From contig JAZRDO010000015.1 in NCBI GenBank assembly GCA_045660325.1, forward strand, positions 1-64,000: a stretch of DNA of 64,000 nucleotides, given 5' to 3'. The first letter of the stretch is position 1. Every line of letters begins with the position of its first letter. Shown here in pieces: positions 49,878 through 59,013 of this stretch. Made by a program: the position numbers and the translations under genes. This DNA comes from SVTX01 sp045660325 (GTDB lineage: Bacteria > Bacillota > Clostridia > Oscillospirales > CAG-272). The notes under the pieces are model-generated. The model saw only the letters and a program-made list of their open reading frames with translations. It was not told where the DNA came from and did not search any database.

Positions 49878-50351
49878 ATGGCAAAGCTTAAAATTGTAAA
49901 GAAGGGCGACGAAACACTCTCTAAGGTGTGCCGTCCCGTAGAAAAAATAACACCCAGAACGCTTACACTTCTCGACGATATGGTTGAGACAATGCGCGCG
50001 GCAAACGGTTGCGGTCTTGCGGGCCCGCAGGTTGGTGTGCTTCGCAGAATCGTTGTAATTGAGACAGAGCCCGACGAGGTTATTGAGCTTATCAATCCCG
50101 AGATCATCAAGACCGAGGGCGAGAGAGAATGTGTTGAGGGATGCCTTTCCGTTCCCGGCGAGTACGGTCTTACTATCCGTCCCGAGAAGGTTTGGGTAAG
50201 AGCGCTTAACCGTCACGGCGAGATGGTTGAATACGAGGGTGAGGAGCTTTTGGCTCAGGCATTCTGCCACGAGATCGATCACCTTGACGGCATTCTTTAT
50301 ACTGACATTGCAGAGAGAATGCTCACTCCCGACGAGCTTGAATTCGACTGA
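49878..50351 (+). CDS. def: Peptide deformylase
   Basis: A 157-residue type 1 PDF. All three motifs are intact: GCGLAGPQVG (44-53), EGCLSVPG with metal ligand C89, and QAFCHEIDHLDG with H131, E132 and H135. It removes the formyl group from nascent N-terminal methionine. The start at 49878 has ATTGGAGAATAG upstream; the longer open frame at 49791 overlaps priA and is discarded. It lies next to fmt, the formylating enzyme, as in most bacteria. Confidence 0.95.
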   Translation: MAKLKIVKKGDETLSKVCRPVEKITPRTLTLLDDMVETMRAANGCGLAGPQVGVLRRIVVIETEPDEVIELINPEIIKTEGERECVEGCLSVPGEYGLTIRPEKVWVRALNRHGEMVEYEGEELLAQAFCHEIDHLDGILYTDIAERMLTPDELEFD

Positions 50352-50366
50352 TAAGAGGAAATAAAA

Positions 50367-51302
50367 ATGAGAATACTTTTTATGGGAACTCCCGATATTG
50401 CAAAGGAGTGTCTTGCCGCTCTCTGCGATAACGGATGCGACATCGTAGCGGTGGTAACACAGCCCGACAAGCCGAAGGGAAGGGGCTACGTTTTAACTCC
50501 CCCGCCCGTTAAGGTGTACGCGACGGAGAAGAATATCCCCGTATATCAGCCTGCGACCTTGCGCGACGAGGCGTTTGCCGATTTGCTTGCGGAAATTGAC
50601 CCCGAGCTTATCGCGGTCGTGGCATACGGAAAGATCTTGCCCAAAAACGTGCTTGATTACCCGAAATACGGTTGCATCAACGTTCACGCGTCCTTGCTTC
50701 CTAAGTATAGAGGTGCTGCGCCCATCCAGAGAGTTATTATCGACGGAGAAAAGGTAACGGGTGTAACCACGATGTATATGGCGGAGGGTCTTGACACGGG
50801 AGATATGATGATCAAGAGCGAGGTTGAGATCACGCTTGACGATAATTTTGAAACGCTTCACGATAAGCTTGCCGAGGCGGGCGCTAAGACTCTTGTTGAA
50901 ACGGTTGAGGCGATAGGAAACGGCACGGCTCCCCGCATTCCTCAGGACGATTCTCTTGCAAATTATGCCGCAAAGATCGAAAAGAGCGATTGCGCGCTTG
51001 ACTTTTCCTGTGACGCTGTGGCGGTGCATAACCGCATACGCGGTCTTTCCCCCATTCCGCTTTCCTTTACTCACACACCCGACGGAAAGCTCTTGAAGGT
51101 AGTTTCCGCGACGCTCGGAAACAAAAATGCTGCAGGCAACGAGGCGTGCGGCAAGGTTATTTCCTTTGACGGCGGCATTGAGGTCGCGTGCGGTACGGGT
51201 AGCGTTGTGCTTACGTGTGTGGTGCCTGAGGGCAAGGGAAGAATGGCTGCGGCGGATTTCGTTCGCGGTAGAAAGATAAATCTTTCGGATATTCTTTCGT
51301 AA
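50367..51302 (+). CDS. fmt: Methionyl-tRNA formyltransferase
   Basis: A 311-residue Fmt. RILFMGTPDIAKE, QPDKPKGRG, NVHASLLPKYRGAAPIQ (formyl-folate site with catalytic Asn-His) and the later MAEGLDTGDM are diagnostic. The C-terminal tRNA-binding domain follows from about residue 205. It formylates Met-tRNA-fMet for initiation. AGAGGAAATAAAA precedes the ATG and it is 15 bases after def. Confidence 0.95.
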   Translation: MRILFMGTPDIAKECLAALCDNGCDIVAVVTQPDKPKGRGYVLTPPPVKVYATEKNIPVYQPATLRDEAFADLLAEIDPELIAVVAYGKILPKNVLDYPKYGCINVHASLLPKYRGAAPIQRVIIDGEKVTGVTTMYMAEGLDTGDMMIKSEVEITLDDNFETLHDKLAEAGAKTLVETVEAIGNGTAPRIPQDDSLANYAAKIEKSDCALDFSCDAVAVHNRIRGLSPIPLSFTHTPDGKLLKVVSATLGNKNAAGNEACGKVISFDGGIEVACGTGSVVLTCVVPEGKGRMAAADFVRGRKINLSDILS

Positions 51303-51380
51303 TTTGAAAAAATTAACTTAAATTATTTTTAAATTCAAATGCTATAATAATTTTAGAGTATTAGACATTTGGAGGATATT

Positions 51381-52112
51381 ATGTTGTTTGGACTTTTCTG
51401 GGGAGACTGGACGGTTTTGATCCTCATCCCTGCTATGATTTTCGCGTTTGTGGCGCAGATCAAGGTAAAGACCACCTTTGACAGATTCAGCAAGGTGGGA
51501 AGCACACGCGGTGTAAGCGGTGCGGATGCTGCGAGAAAAATTCTTGATATGAACGGACTTTATCACGTTCGCATTGAGAGAGTTCGCGGCGAGCTTACCG
51601 ATCACTTTGATCCCCGCGATAACGTGGTAAGACTTTCGGAGTCGACCTATGATAGCACGAGCGTTGCGGCTATCGGCGTTGCCGCCCACGAGGTAGGACA
51701 CGCGGTACAGCACGCGACGGGCTACGGACCCATAAAGCTCCGCGCGGCAATAATCCCGATAACGAGAATCGGCTCGGGACTTGCGATGCCCCTCTTTATG
51801 ATAGGACTTGTCCTGTCGTATGCTACGGGTGTTGCGGGAAGCGGAGATATATTTATGTTTTTGGGAATTCTTATGTTTTCCTTCAGTACCCTCTTCCAGC
51901 TTGTAACACTTCCCGTTGAGTTTAACGCGTCAAGACGCGCTATCGCGACGCTTGAGGAGAAGGAAATTCTTTACGCCGAAGATTTAGTAGGCGCGAAAAA
52001 GGTACTGAGCGCGGCGGCTATGACCTACGTTGCCGCACTTGCGACGTCCCTTGCATACCTTTTGCGATTTATTCTGATCGCAATGGGCGCATCGGGAAGA
52101 CGAAGAGATTAA
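51381..52112 (+). CDS. yugP: YugP-like zinc metallopeptidase
   Basis: A 243-residue membrane protein of the zinc metallopeptidase Zn_peptidase_2 (YugP) family. One N-terminal segment, H103-E-V-G-H107 in AHEVGHAVQH as the HExxH zinc site, then two to three further hydrophobic segments. EFNASRRAIATL after the last of these is a family signature. Substrate unknown; a membrane-quality role is likely. The ATG at 51381 has GGAGGATATT upstream. A possible internal promoter has TATAAT at 51343-51348 without a good -35 box. Confidence 0.88.
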   Translation: MLFGLFWGDWTVLILIPAMIFAFVAQIKVKTTFDRFSKVGSTRGVSGADAARKILDMNGLYHVRIERVRGELTDHFDPRDNVVRLSESTYDSTSVAAIGVAAHEVGHAVQHATGYGPIKLRAAIIPITRIGSGLAMPLFMIGLVLSYATGVAGSGDIFMFLGILMFSFSTLFQLVTLPVEFNASRRAIATLEEKEILYAEDLVGAKKVLSAAAMTYVAALATSLAYLLRFILIAMGASGRRRD

Positions 52113-52134
52113 ATTTTGATTTTTGGAGAAGATT

Positions 52135-53430
52135 ATGCCAAGAAAGCTTGCCTTTGAGGTTTTGAAAAAAGCAGAGCAAAGCTCGACATATTCAAATATC
52201 GCGATCGACGCGGCGCTGAAGAATTCCACTCTTAGCGCCGCCGACCGTGCGCTTGCGAGCATAATCACTCTTGGAGTTACCGAGCGCAGAATCACGCTTG
52301 ATTACTATATTGACGCGCTCGCGTCAAGCCCCGAAAAGATTGATACCGACACGAGAATAATTCTTCGTATCGGCATATATCAGCTTTTATATTTAAATAA
52401 GATCCCGTCATATGCCGCAGTAAACGAGGCGGTGAATATGGCAAAAAGACAAACGCGCGGCTTTGTGAATGCAATTATGAGAAGCTTTCTCCGCCGTCGC
52501 GACGAGATAAAATTCCCCGAGGACAGGATAGAAAATATGTCCTTGACGTATTCTTATCCCAAGGAGCTTTGCGAGCTTTTTGTGGAGATCTACGGCGAGG
52601 AAAGAGCAAAGACGGTGCTTGATTTTTATAATAAGCCGCCCAAGATGACACTTCGTGTCAACACCTTGAAGGTGTCGGTTGAGAGCTTTGCCGAGATCTT
52701 AAAGGACAACGGAATTGAGTCCGAAAGAAGTCCGCACGTCCCTGACGCGTTGATAATCTCGGGAATGGACTTCGCGTCAATTCCTTACTCTGACGAAGGA
52801 TATTTCTTTGTTCAGGACGTCGCGTCCCAGATATGCGTTGAGGCGACGGGAGCGACTGCGGGCGAGTTTATTATTGACACCTGCTCGTGCCCGGGATCCA
52901 AGTCCTTCGGCATGGCGATAAAGATGAAAAATAGTGGAAAGATACTTTCCTGCGACCTTCACAAGAGCAAGCTTTCTTTGGTAGAGAAGGGCGCTAAGAG
53001 ACTTTCCGTTGACATGATTGAAACCCGCGAATGCGACGGCAGAAAAAATATCGAGGAGCTTAACGGCAAAGCCGACAGAGTTCTTTGCGACGTGCCCTGC
53101 TCGGGGCTCGGAGTTATCGGCAAGAAGCCCGAGATAAGATATAAGAATCTTGACGATATAAGAAGGCTTCCCGACATTCAGCTTGATATTTTGTGCAACG
53201 CATCGCGCTACGTTAAGCCGGGTGGCACGCTCATATATTCCACCTGTACGGTAATTCCCGAGGAAAATGAGCTTAATATTGAAAAATTCCTTCGGGAGAA
53301 TCCCGACTTTGAGCCGATCGATTTCGCATTTGGAGACATAAGATCCCGTAACGGCTATATTACGCTTCACCCCGATATACACGGAACGGACGGATTCTTC
53401 GTTTGCAAAATGATAAGAAAAGGTAATTGA
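52135..53430 (+). CDS. rsmB: 16S rRNA cytosine-967 methyltransferase RsmB
   Basis: A 431-residue RsmB. Residues about 1-135 form the NusB-like RNA-binding domain; residues about 150-430 are the SAM-dependent m5C methyltransferase. FVQDVASQICV and DTCSCPGSKSFGMA form motif I region, DVPCSGLG holds the PC motif, and YSTCTVIPEENE the TC motif with the nucleophile cysteine. It methylates C967 of 16S rRNA. The ATG at 52135 has TTTGGAGAAG upstream. Confidence 0.93.
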   Translation: MPRKLAFEVLKKAEQSSTYSNIAIDAALKNSTLSAADRALASIITLGVTERRITLDYYIDALASSPEKIDTDTRIILRIGIYQLLYLNKIPSYAAVNEAVNMAKRQTRGFVNAIMRSFLRRRDEIKFPEDRIENMSLTYSYPKELCELFVEIYGEERAKTVLDFYNKPPKMTLRVNTLKVSVESFAEILKDNGIESERSPHVPDALIISGMDFASIPYSDEGYFFVQDVASQICVEATGATAGEFIIDTCSCPGSKSFGMAIKMKNSGKILSCDLHKSKLSLVEKGAKRLSVDMIETRECDGRKNIEELNGKADRVLCDVPCSGLGVIGKKPEIRYKNLDDIRRLPDIQLDILCNASRYVKPGGTLIYSTCTVIPEENELNIEKFLRENPDFEPIDFAFGDIRSRNGYITLHPDIHGTDGFFVCKMIRKGN

Positions 53431-53431
53431 T

Positions 53432-54481
53432 ATGCAAAATATACTTTCATATACCCCCGAGGAGCTTATCGCTCTTATGGTCGAGCTCGGAGAGCCGAAA
53501 TACCGCGCGGGGCAGATCTTTTCCCAGCTTCACAAGGGCAAGGAGCTGAATGAAATGACAAATATCGGTAAGAGCACAAAGGAGAAGCTTTCTTCCGTGT
53601 GTCACACCGAGCTGCCCAAAATTAAAAGAAAGCTTGTATCCCGCCTTGACGGAACGGTAAAGTATCTTTTTGAGCTTCACGACAAAAATTGCGTTGAGTC
53701 GGTAGTTATGAAATACGAGCACGGATATACTATATGTGTATCCAGCCAGGTCGGTTGCCGTATGGGATGTAAGTTTTGCGCCTCGACTATTGCGGGCAGG
53801 GTTCGTGATCTTGAGGCGGGTGAGATCTTAGGTCAGATAATCGCGGCGAATCGCGACCTTGATATCCGTATATCCAACGTGGTTATGATGGGTATCGGCG
53901 AGCCACTTGATAATTTTGATAATACCGTAAGGTTTTTGCGACTTGTAAATCACGAGAGCGGAGTGAATATCGGTTACCGTCATATTTCGGTATCCACCTG
54001 CGGCGTTGTGGACAAGATCTACCGACTCGCAGAGCTTGATATGCAGATAACGCTTTCTATCTCCCTTCACGCGCCCGACGACGAGACGAGAAGTGAGATA
54101 ATGCCTGTAAACAAGAGATGGGGAGTGAGTGAGCTTCTCACCGCTTGCCGCGACTATTATAGAGCGACGGGCAGACGAATTTCTTTTGAATATACGCTCA
54201 TTTCGGGCAAGAATGATTCTGTAGCGAATGCGCAGAAGCTTGCCGACGTGTTAAATGGCGCGCTCCGTTCGAGAAACGAGGGAATGCCAATACACGTAAA
54301 TCTCATTCCCGTAAACGAGGTTGACGAGACGGGCTTTAAGAGTTCGGATCGCTGCGCGGTAAAGGAGTTTGCAAAAACACTTGAAAAGCGCGGTATCAGA
54401 GCGACCGTACGCCGTACGCTCGGCAGTGATATCAACGCTTCCTGCGGTCAGCTTCGCCGCGAGGATTCCGCGGAGAATTGA
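53432..54481 (+). CDS. rlmN: Dual-specificity RNA methyltransferase RlmN
   Basis: A 349-residue radical-SAM enzyme that makes 2-methyladenosine at A2503 of 23S rRNA and A37 of some tRNAs. The Fe-S cluster cysteines are C109, C113 and C116 (CRMGCKFC). GMGIGEPLDNFDN-type segment (GIGEPLDN) and STCGVVDKI follow. The second catalytic cysteine lies in NASCGQLR near the C-terminus. Begins one base after rsmB. In B. subtilis prpC and prkC come next. Confidence 0.95.
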   Translation: MQNILSYTPEELIALMVELGEPKYRAGQIFSQLHKGKELNEMTNIGKSTKEKLSSVCHTELPKIKRKLVSRLDGTVKYLFELHDKNCVESVVMKYEHGYTICVSSQVGCRMGCKFCASTIAGRVRDLEAGEILGQIIAANRDLDIRISNVVMMGIGEPLDNFDNTVRFLRLVNHESGVNIGYRHISVSTCGVVDKIYRLAELDMQITLSISLHAPDDETRSEIMPVNKRWGVSELLTACRDYYRATGRRISFEYTLISGKNDSVANAQKLADVLNGALRSRNEGMPIHVNLIPVNEVDETGFKSSDRCAVKEFAKTLEKRGIRATVRRTLGSDINASCGQLRREDSAEN

Positions 54482-54488
54482 TGGGTGC

Positions 54489-54525
54489 GCATAATACATA
54501 TCAAAATTTATGAGGTGTATTATGC
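54489..54525 (+). promoter_or_regulatory. Inverted repeat over the start of the PASTA gene
   Basis: GCATAATACA (54489-54498) is perfectly complementary to TGTATTATGC (54516-54525). The GAGG ribosome binding site (54512-54515) lies in the loop next to the stem and the ATG (54522-54524) lies in the right arm. It could limit translation or link it to passage of ribosomes ending rlmN at 54481. Confidence 0.6.
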
Positions 54526-55265
54526 AAAAGAAAAAAGGGAGCAGAGTGCTCCCCGCAGTAGCGGCGGTGTCGGTCTTAATGCTTATTTCGGTAACGTGTC
54601 TGATTTTGGCGGATCTGTTTTTAGACAGAGGGAACACCGTCGAGATCGAAATTCCCGAATACCGCGGTATGCTTGAGTCGGACATACACGAGACTGATAA
54701 TATAGAAATAAATAAAAATTATATTTTCTCGGATAAGGCTGAGCGGGGAGTCGTGATCTCCCAGTCGAAGCGAGGCAGAGTCAAGACGGCACGCGGAGAG
54801 AAATATTCCGTTACGCTCAATATTAGTCTTGGCAGGGAAACACATAAGCTGCCCGACCTTCGCGGACTCGATCTATATGAGGCGAGCGCGATCGTGCGGG
54901 GAATCGGTTGTACGGTAAGGACGCAGTTTTCCGAGAGTGATCGCCGTCACGACAGTGTGCTGTTTTCAATACCCGAAGCGGACAACGAGATGAAGGCGGG
55001 GGAAGAGGTAATTCTTTACGTCGCGCAGAGAAGCACGCCGAGCACCGTAACGGTACCCGATTTTTACGGATGTGCCTTGAATAATTTGCAGAGCAAGGTC
55101 GAGGAGTCGGGACTCAGCTTAGGAAAAATTGAATTTATATACGGAGAAGACTTTTTGCCGAACACGGTAATTTACCAGAGTATCGGCGGAGGGTGTCTTG
55201 TGAGTGTGGGGGAGACGGTGGATTTTTACGTCGCGAAAGCTCCCGAAAATGAAGAAAGAGGATAA
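54522..55265 (+). CDS. Stand-alone PASTA-domain membrane protein
   Basis: A 247-residue protein with a short basic cytoplasmic start (MQKKKGSR), one membrane segment (about 9-32) and three extracellular PASTA domains (about 40-103, 105-172 and 175-243). Each has the VPDFYG- or LPDLRG-type start and a late VxLYV-like strand. These match the outer part of PrkC-type Ser/Thr kinases, which bind peptidoglycan fragments or lipid II. The gene sits exactly where prpC-prkC lie in other Firmicutes, yet no kinase or PP2C sequence is present. Start 54522 is chosen for the GAGG site; the upstream ATG at 54510 has none. It may be a remnant or a dedicated sensor or division protein. Confidence 0.85.
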   Translation: MQKKKGSRVLPAVAAVSVLMLISVTCLILADLFLDRGNTVEIEIPEYRGMLESDIHETDNIEINKNYIFSDKAERGVVISQSKRGRVKTARGEKYSVTLNISLGRETHKLPDLRGLDLYEASAIVRGIGCTVRTQFSESDRRHDSVLFSIPEADNEMKAGEEVILYVAQRSTPSTVTVPDFYGCALNNLQSKVEESGLSLGKIEFIYGEDFLPNTVIYQSIGGGCLVSVGETVDFYVAKAPENEERG

Positions 55266-55268
55266 TTT

Positions 55269-56174
55269 ATGGCAGAAACGATTCGAGGAAGGATCATAAA
55301 AAGCGTAGGCGGTCTTTACACGGTAAAGCACGGCGGCGGTGAAATACAGTGTCGCGCGCGCGGCGTGTTCAGACACAGCAATATCTCTCCGCTTGTTGGA
55401 GACGTGGTTGTTGTAAGCCTTGACGAAAAGCAGAATATGGTTATAAGCGAGATAGAGGAGAGAAAGAATTCTCTTATCCGCCCTCCGCTTGCAAATCTCG
55501 ATTACGTTTTCGTAACCTTTGCGGCAGAGAGCCCCGCGCCTATGCTCGATATGACGGACAAGCTTATTTCAATTCTTGAGTTCAACAGAGTTGAGCCCGT
55601 TATCATTATAGGCAAGAGCGAGCTTAATCCCGAATATGCGGAGAAGCTCAAGGGCATCTATACGACCGCGGGATTTTCCGCGTTCACGCTCTCCTGCTAT
55701 GATAACTTCGGTATAGACGAGGTAAGAGAATTTATAAAGAATAATCTTGAGGGCAAGATAGCCGCGTTTGCGGGCGCGTCGGGTGTAGGCAAGTCCACCT
55801 TGCTTAATTCGTTGTTCCCGAGCCTTGAGCTTGCGACTAACACCGTCAGCCGCAAGACCGCGCGAGGCAGACATACAACGCGCGAGGTGTCGCTTTACGA
55901 TATCGACGGCGTGTATATTGCGGACACGCCCGGCTTCTCGATGCTTGATTTTGAGAGATTTGATTTCTTCGAGCTTGAGGATTTGAAGCATACCTTCAGA
56001 GAGTTTGATGCGTACATAGGCGAGTGCAAGTACACAAAATGCTCGCATACCAAGGAGGACGGCTGCGCAATTCTTGGCGCCGTAAAGGAAGGAAAGATCC
56101 CGAAATCCCGTCATGAGAACTACTGTATGCTTTACGATATACTCAAAACTAAACATAAGTGGGATAAAAAATAA
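55269..56174 (+). CDS. rsgA: Ribosome small-subunit GTPase RsgA
   Basis: A 301-residue circularly permuted GTPase. An OB-fold start (residues 1-65) precedes the G domain: G4-type IIGKSEL, the P-loop GASGVGKST near residue 172, DTPGFSM for G3, and a C-terminal zinc motif CKYTKCSHTKEDGC. It aids late 30S maturation. Its stop codon shares a base with the start of thiN. In B. subtilis rpe lies between these two genes; here it is absent. Confidence 0.95.
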   Translation: MAETIRGRIIKSVGGLYTVKHGGGEIQCRARGVFRHSNISPLVGDVVVVSLDEKQNMVISEIEERKNSLIRPPLANLDYVFVTFAAESPAPMLDMTDKLISILEFNRVEPVIIIGKSELNPEYAEKLKGIYTTAGFSAFTLSCYDNFGIDEVREFIKNNLEGKIAAFAGASGVGKSTLLNSLFPSLELATNTVSRKTARGRHTTREVSLYDIDGVYIADTPGFSMLDFERFDFFELEDLKHTFREFDAYIGECKYTKCSHTKEDGCAILGAVKEGKIPKSRHENYCMLYDILKTKHKWDKK

Positions 56175-56803
56175 TGAGAGCATTTATTTATTCAGGCGGA
56201 GAAATTTTTCCGCAGTTTATAACCGAGTGCCCCGAGGATGATGATATTATAATCGCGGCGGATTCGGGATATAAGAACGCCAAGAGGCTTGGGGTTACAC
56301 CCAAGATATTGATCGGGGATTTTGATTCGTTGAAGGCGCGCCCCGACGACGTTGACGAGATAATCGATTTGCCCTGCGAGAAGGACGTTACCGACACACA
56401 GTATGCGGTTGACGTTGCATTAAAGCGAGGCGCGAATGAAATTTATATTATTTGCGGCACGGGCGGTCGCTTTGACCACGCCATCTCGAATATGTGTCTT
56501 CTCGAGGGACTTTACAAGAAGGGCGTCCGCGGTGTTATCGTAAGCGGTCAAAACAGGATCCGCTACATAAAGGACACAGGAATTATAATAATTCGTGACA
56601 AGAATTATAAGTATTTCTCGGTGCTTGCCGCCGACGAAAAGGTTAAGGGCGTAAGTATCGAGGGCGGCAAGTACCCTTTGAGTAAGAAGACTCTTACAAG
56701 AGTTGATCAGTTTGCCGTGTCAAACGAGATAGAGAAAAATGCTGCGCTTATTACGGTTAAGAAGGGCGGAATTTATATAGTTGAGTCAAGAGATATGACT
56801 TAA
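56174..56803 (+). CDS. thiN: Thiamine pyrophosphokinase
   Basis: A 209-residue thiamine diphosphokinase. IIAADSGYKNAKRLG, IGDFDSLK (metal/substrate aspartates), PCEKDVTDTQYAVDVA and GTGGRFDHAISN match the family. It transfers pyrophosphate from ATP to thiamine. TAATG overlap with rsgA. Synteny with rsgA and the following spoVM is the same as in B. subtilis (yloS). Confidence 0.92.
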   Translation: MRAFIYSGGEIFPQFITECPEDDDIIIAADSGYKNAKRLGVTPKILIGDFDSLKARPDDVDEIIDLPCEKDVTDTQYAVDVALKRGANEIYIICGTGGRFDHAISNMCLLEGLYKKGVRGVIVSGQNRIRYIKDTGIIIIRDKNYKYFSVLAADEKVKGVSIEGGKYPLSKKTLTRVDQFAVSNEIEKNAALITVKKGGIYIVESRDMT

Positions 56804-56847
56804 AGCCGTTTTATAGCATATACTGCTTATGAATAAGGAGGAATGCT

Positions 56848-56943
56848 ATGAAGATTTATTTATTTCGCTCGCCAACGTTTCTCTCGCCGATTCTGAGAAA
56901 AATTTTTGGTATAGAGACACCTAAAAAGCGTAGGCACAGATAG
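56848..56943 (+). CDS. spoVM: SpoVM-like small spore-coat anchor protein
   Basis: A 31-residue open frame with a strong AAGGAGGAATGCT site. It starts MKIYLFRSPTFL and continues SPILRKIFGIE before a basic tail (PKKRRHR). B. subtilis SpoVM is a 26-residue amphipathic helix that starts MKFYTIKLPKFL and has an IVRAMLG core; charge pattern, the conserved Pro and the spacing agree. The gene lies directly after thiN, exactly as spoVM does in B. subtilis. SpoVM senses membrane curvature and anchors SpoIVA on the forespore. The longer basic tail is unlike the Bacillus protein. It would be missed by most length cutoffs. Confidence 0.85.
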   Translation: MKIYLFRSPTFLSPILRKIFGIETPKKRRHR

Positions 56944-56959
56944 ATAAAAAGAGGAAATA

Positions 56960-58984
56960 ATGGAAAACAAAGGATTTTTACCTATAAATAAACGCGAGAT
57001 GCAGGAGAGAGGCTGGGACGTACCCGATTTCGTTTACGTTTCGGGCGACGCGTACGTCGATCATCCTTCATTCGGCGCGGCAATTATAACAAGAGTTCTT
57101 GAAAGCCGAGGCTTTCGCGTGGCAATGCTCGCACAGCCCGACTATAAGTCCTGCGAGGATTTCAAGAGATTTGGCAAGCCCCGACTCGGCTTCCTTGTAA
57201 GCGCGGGCAATATCGACTCTATGGTGGCGCATTATACCGCCGCAAAGAGAAAGAGAACGAACGATTACTATTCTCCAGGAGGCAAGGCGGGACTCCGCCC
57301 TGATAGAGCGACTATAGTTTACTCCAACAGAATCCGCGAGGCGTATGGCGACGTTCCGATCATCTTGGGCGGCCTTGAAGCATCTTTGCGCCGTTTCGCA
57401 CATTACGACTATTGGGACAATAAGGTTCGTCGCTCGCTTCTCGTTGACAGCCGAGCGGATATTTTGACCTACGGTATGGGCGAGAACATTCTTATCCGCA
57501 TAGCCGAGCTTCTCGATAAGGGTGTGCCGATAAAGAAGATCCGCGACGTAAGAGGCACGGTATATCTTTGCTCTCCTGAGGATAAGGTGAATTATCCCGT
57601 TGCGGATACGTTTGATTATAACGTATTAAAGGAAGACAAGAGAGCCTATGCCGCGGCTTTCGGCGTGCAGTATAAGAATCAGGACTCTATAAACGGTAAG
57701 GCGATATGTGAAATGTACGACGGCAAGATGCTCGTGCAAAATCCCCCGATGCCCCCGCTTGAACGCGAGGAGCTCGACAGAGTTTACGCACTTCCGTATA
57801 TGAGAACATACCATCCCGTTTATGAAAAGGACGGCGGCGTTCCCGCTATTGAGGAGGTAAGATTCTCCGTAACGCATAACAGAGGATGCTTCGGCGCGTG
57901 TAATTTCTGCGCGCTTGCCTTCCATCAGGGAAGAACGGTGCGATCAAGAAGTATTGAAAGCGTAGTAAGAGAGGCAAAGCTTATTACCGAGATGCCCGAC
58001 TTTAAGGGATATATTCACGATATCGGCGGACCGACCGCGAATTTCCGCTATCCCGCGTGTGATAAGCAGCTGAAGGACGGAGTTTGTCCTTCGCGTAAGT
58101 GTCTCGCGCCTACCCCCTGTAAGAATCTCAAAGCAGATCATACGGAATACATAAAGCTCATTGAAGAGGTTGAAGCGCTTCCGAAGGTAAAGCGTGTCTT
58201 CATCCGCTCGGGCATCAGATTTGACTATCTTCTCCACGATAAGAGCGATGCGTTCTTCAGAAAGCTCGTCCGCGACAATGTTTCGGGTCAGCTCAAGGTC
58301 GCTCCCGAGCATTGCTCAAGTCCCGTGCTTCGCTGCATGGGTAAGCCCGATTTTGAGGTTTATCAGAGCTTCAGACGAAAGTATTTTGAGCTTTCCCGCG
58401 AGTGCGGAAAGGAGCAGTATCTCGTTCCGTATCTTATGTCGAGCCATCCCGGATCGACTCTTAACGATGCGATAGAGCTGGCGCTTTGTCTTAAGCGCGA
58501 TCACTATGCGCCCGAGCAGGTGCAGGACTATTATCCCACACCCGGTACGGCATCAACCGTAATGTACTACACGGGCATAAATCCTCTTGATATGAAGCCC
58601 GTTTACGTGGCAACGGATTATCATGAAAAGCAGCTTCAGAGAGCTCTGCTTCAGTTTAATCGCCCCCAGAACGCGCCTTTAGTAAGAGAAGCGCTCCGTA
58701 AGGCAGGACGCGAGGATCTTATAGGCTACGGCGAGGAGTGCCTTGTAAAGCCCGAGGGAAATGCGCCTTATAGAAAGCCGCAAAATACCGCAAACAGCAA
58801 GGGCAACAAACCGAGTGGAAAGCCGAGCGGCAAGCCCGAAGGAAAGATCAATGGCAAGCCCCAAGGCAAGTCGTCACAAAAGCCCGACGGCAAAAGATCT
58901 GCGCAGAAGGGAAAGGGATCACAGCCCACCGCCCCCGCAACCAAAACCCCTGCTTATTTGAAGAAAAAGAGTAAGAGGAAATAA
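56960..58984 (+). CDS. ygiQ: YgiQ-family radical SAM protein
   Basis: A 674-residue YgiQ-type radical SAM protein. The DUF3362/SAM_N-like N-terminus starts FLPINKREMQERGWD; GGLEASLRRFAHYDYWD follows; the Fe-S motif is RGCFGACNFCALAFHQGR (CxxxCxxC near residues 312-319). SHPGSTL and QDYYPTPGT are further conserved segments. The natural reaction is unknown. The last 55 residues are a low-complexity basic tail with repeated GKP and KPxGK units. It is preceded after 16 bases by spoVM with AGAGGAAATA as its own site and followed by a terminator. Confidence 0.92.
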   Translation: MENKGFLPINKREMQERGWDVPDFVYVSGDAYVDHPSFGAAIITRVLESRGFRVAMLAQPDYKSCEDFKRFGKPRLGFLVSAGNIDSMVAHYTAAKRKRTNDYYSPGGKAGLRPDRATIVYSNRIREAYGDVPIILGGLEASLRRFAHYDYWDNKVRRSLLVDSRADILTYGMGENILIRIAELLDKGVPIKKIRDVRGTVYLCSPEDKVNYPVADTFDYNVLKEDKRAYAAAFGVQYKNQDSINGKAICEMYDGKMLVQNPPMPPLEREELDRVYALPYMRTYHPVYEKDGGVPAIEEVRFSVTHNRGCFGACNFCALAFHQGRTVRSRSIESVVREAKLITEMPDFKGYIHDIGGPTANFRYPACDKQLKDGVCPSRKCLAPTPCKNLKADHTEYIKLIEEVEALPKVKRVFIRSGIRFDYLLHDKSDAFFRKLVRDNVSGQLKVAPEHCSSPVLRCMGKPDFEVYQSFRRKYFELSRECGKEQYLVPYLMSSHPGSTLNDAIELALCLKRDHYAPEQVQDYYPTPGTASTVMYYTGINPLDMKPVYVATDYHEKQLQRALLQFNRPQNAPLVREALRKAGREDLIGYGEECLVKPEGNAPYRKPQNTANSKGNKPSGKPSGKPEGKINGKPQGKSSQKPDGKRSAQKGKGSQPTAPATKTPAYLKKKSKRK

Positions 58985-59013
58985 AAAACGGTGGCTATGC
59001 CACCGTTTTTTTG
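58982..59013 (+). terminator. Terminator of ygiQ and the housekeeping operon
   Basis: AAAAAACGGTGGC-TAT-GCCACCGTTTTTTT overlaps the stop codon. Confidence 0.92.
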
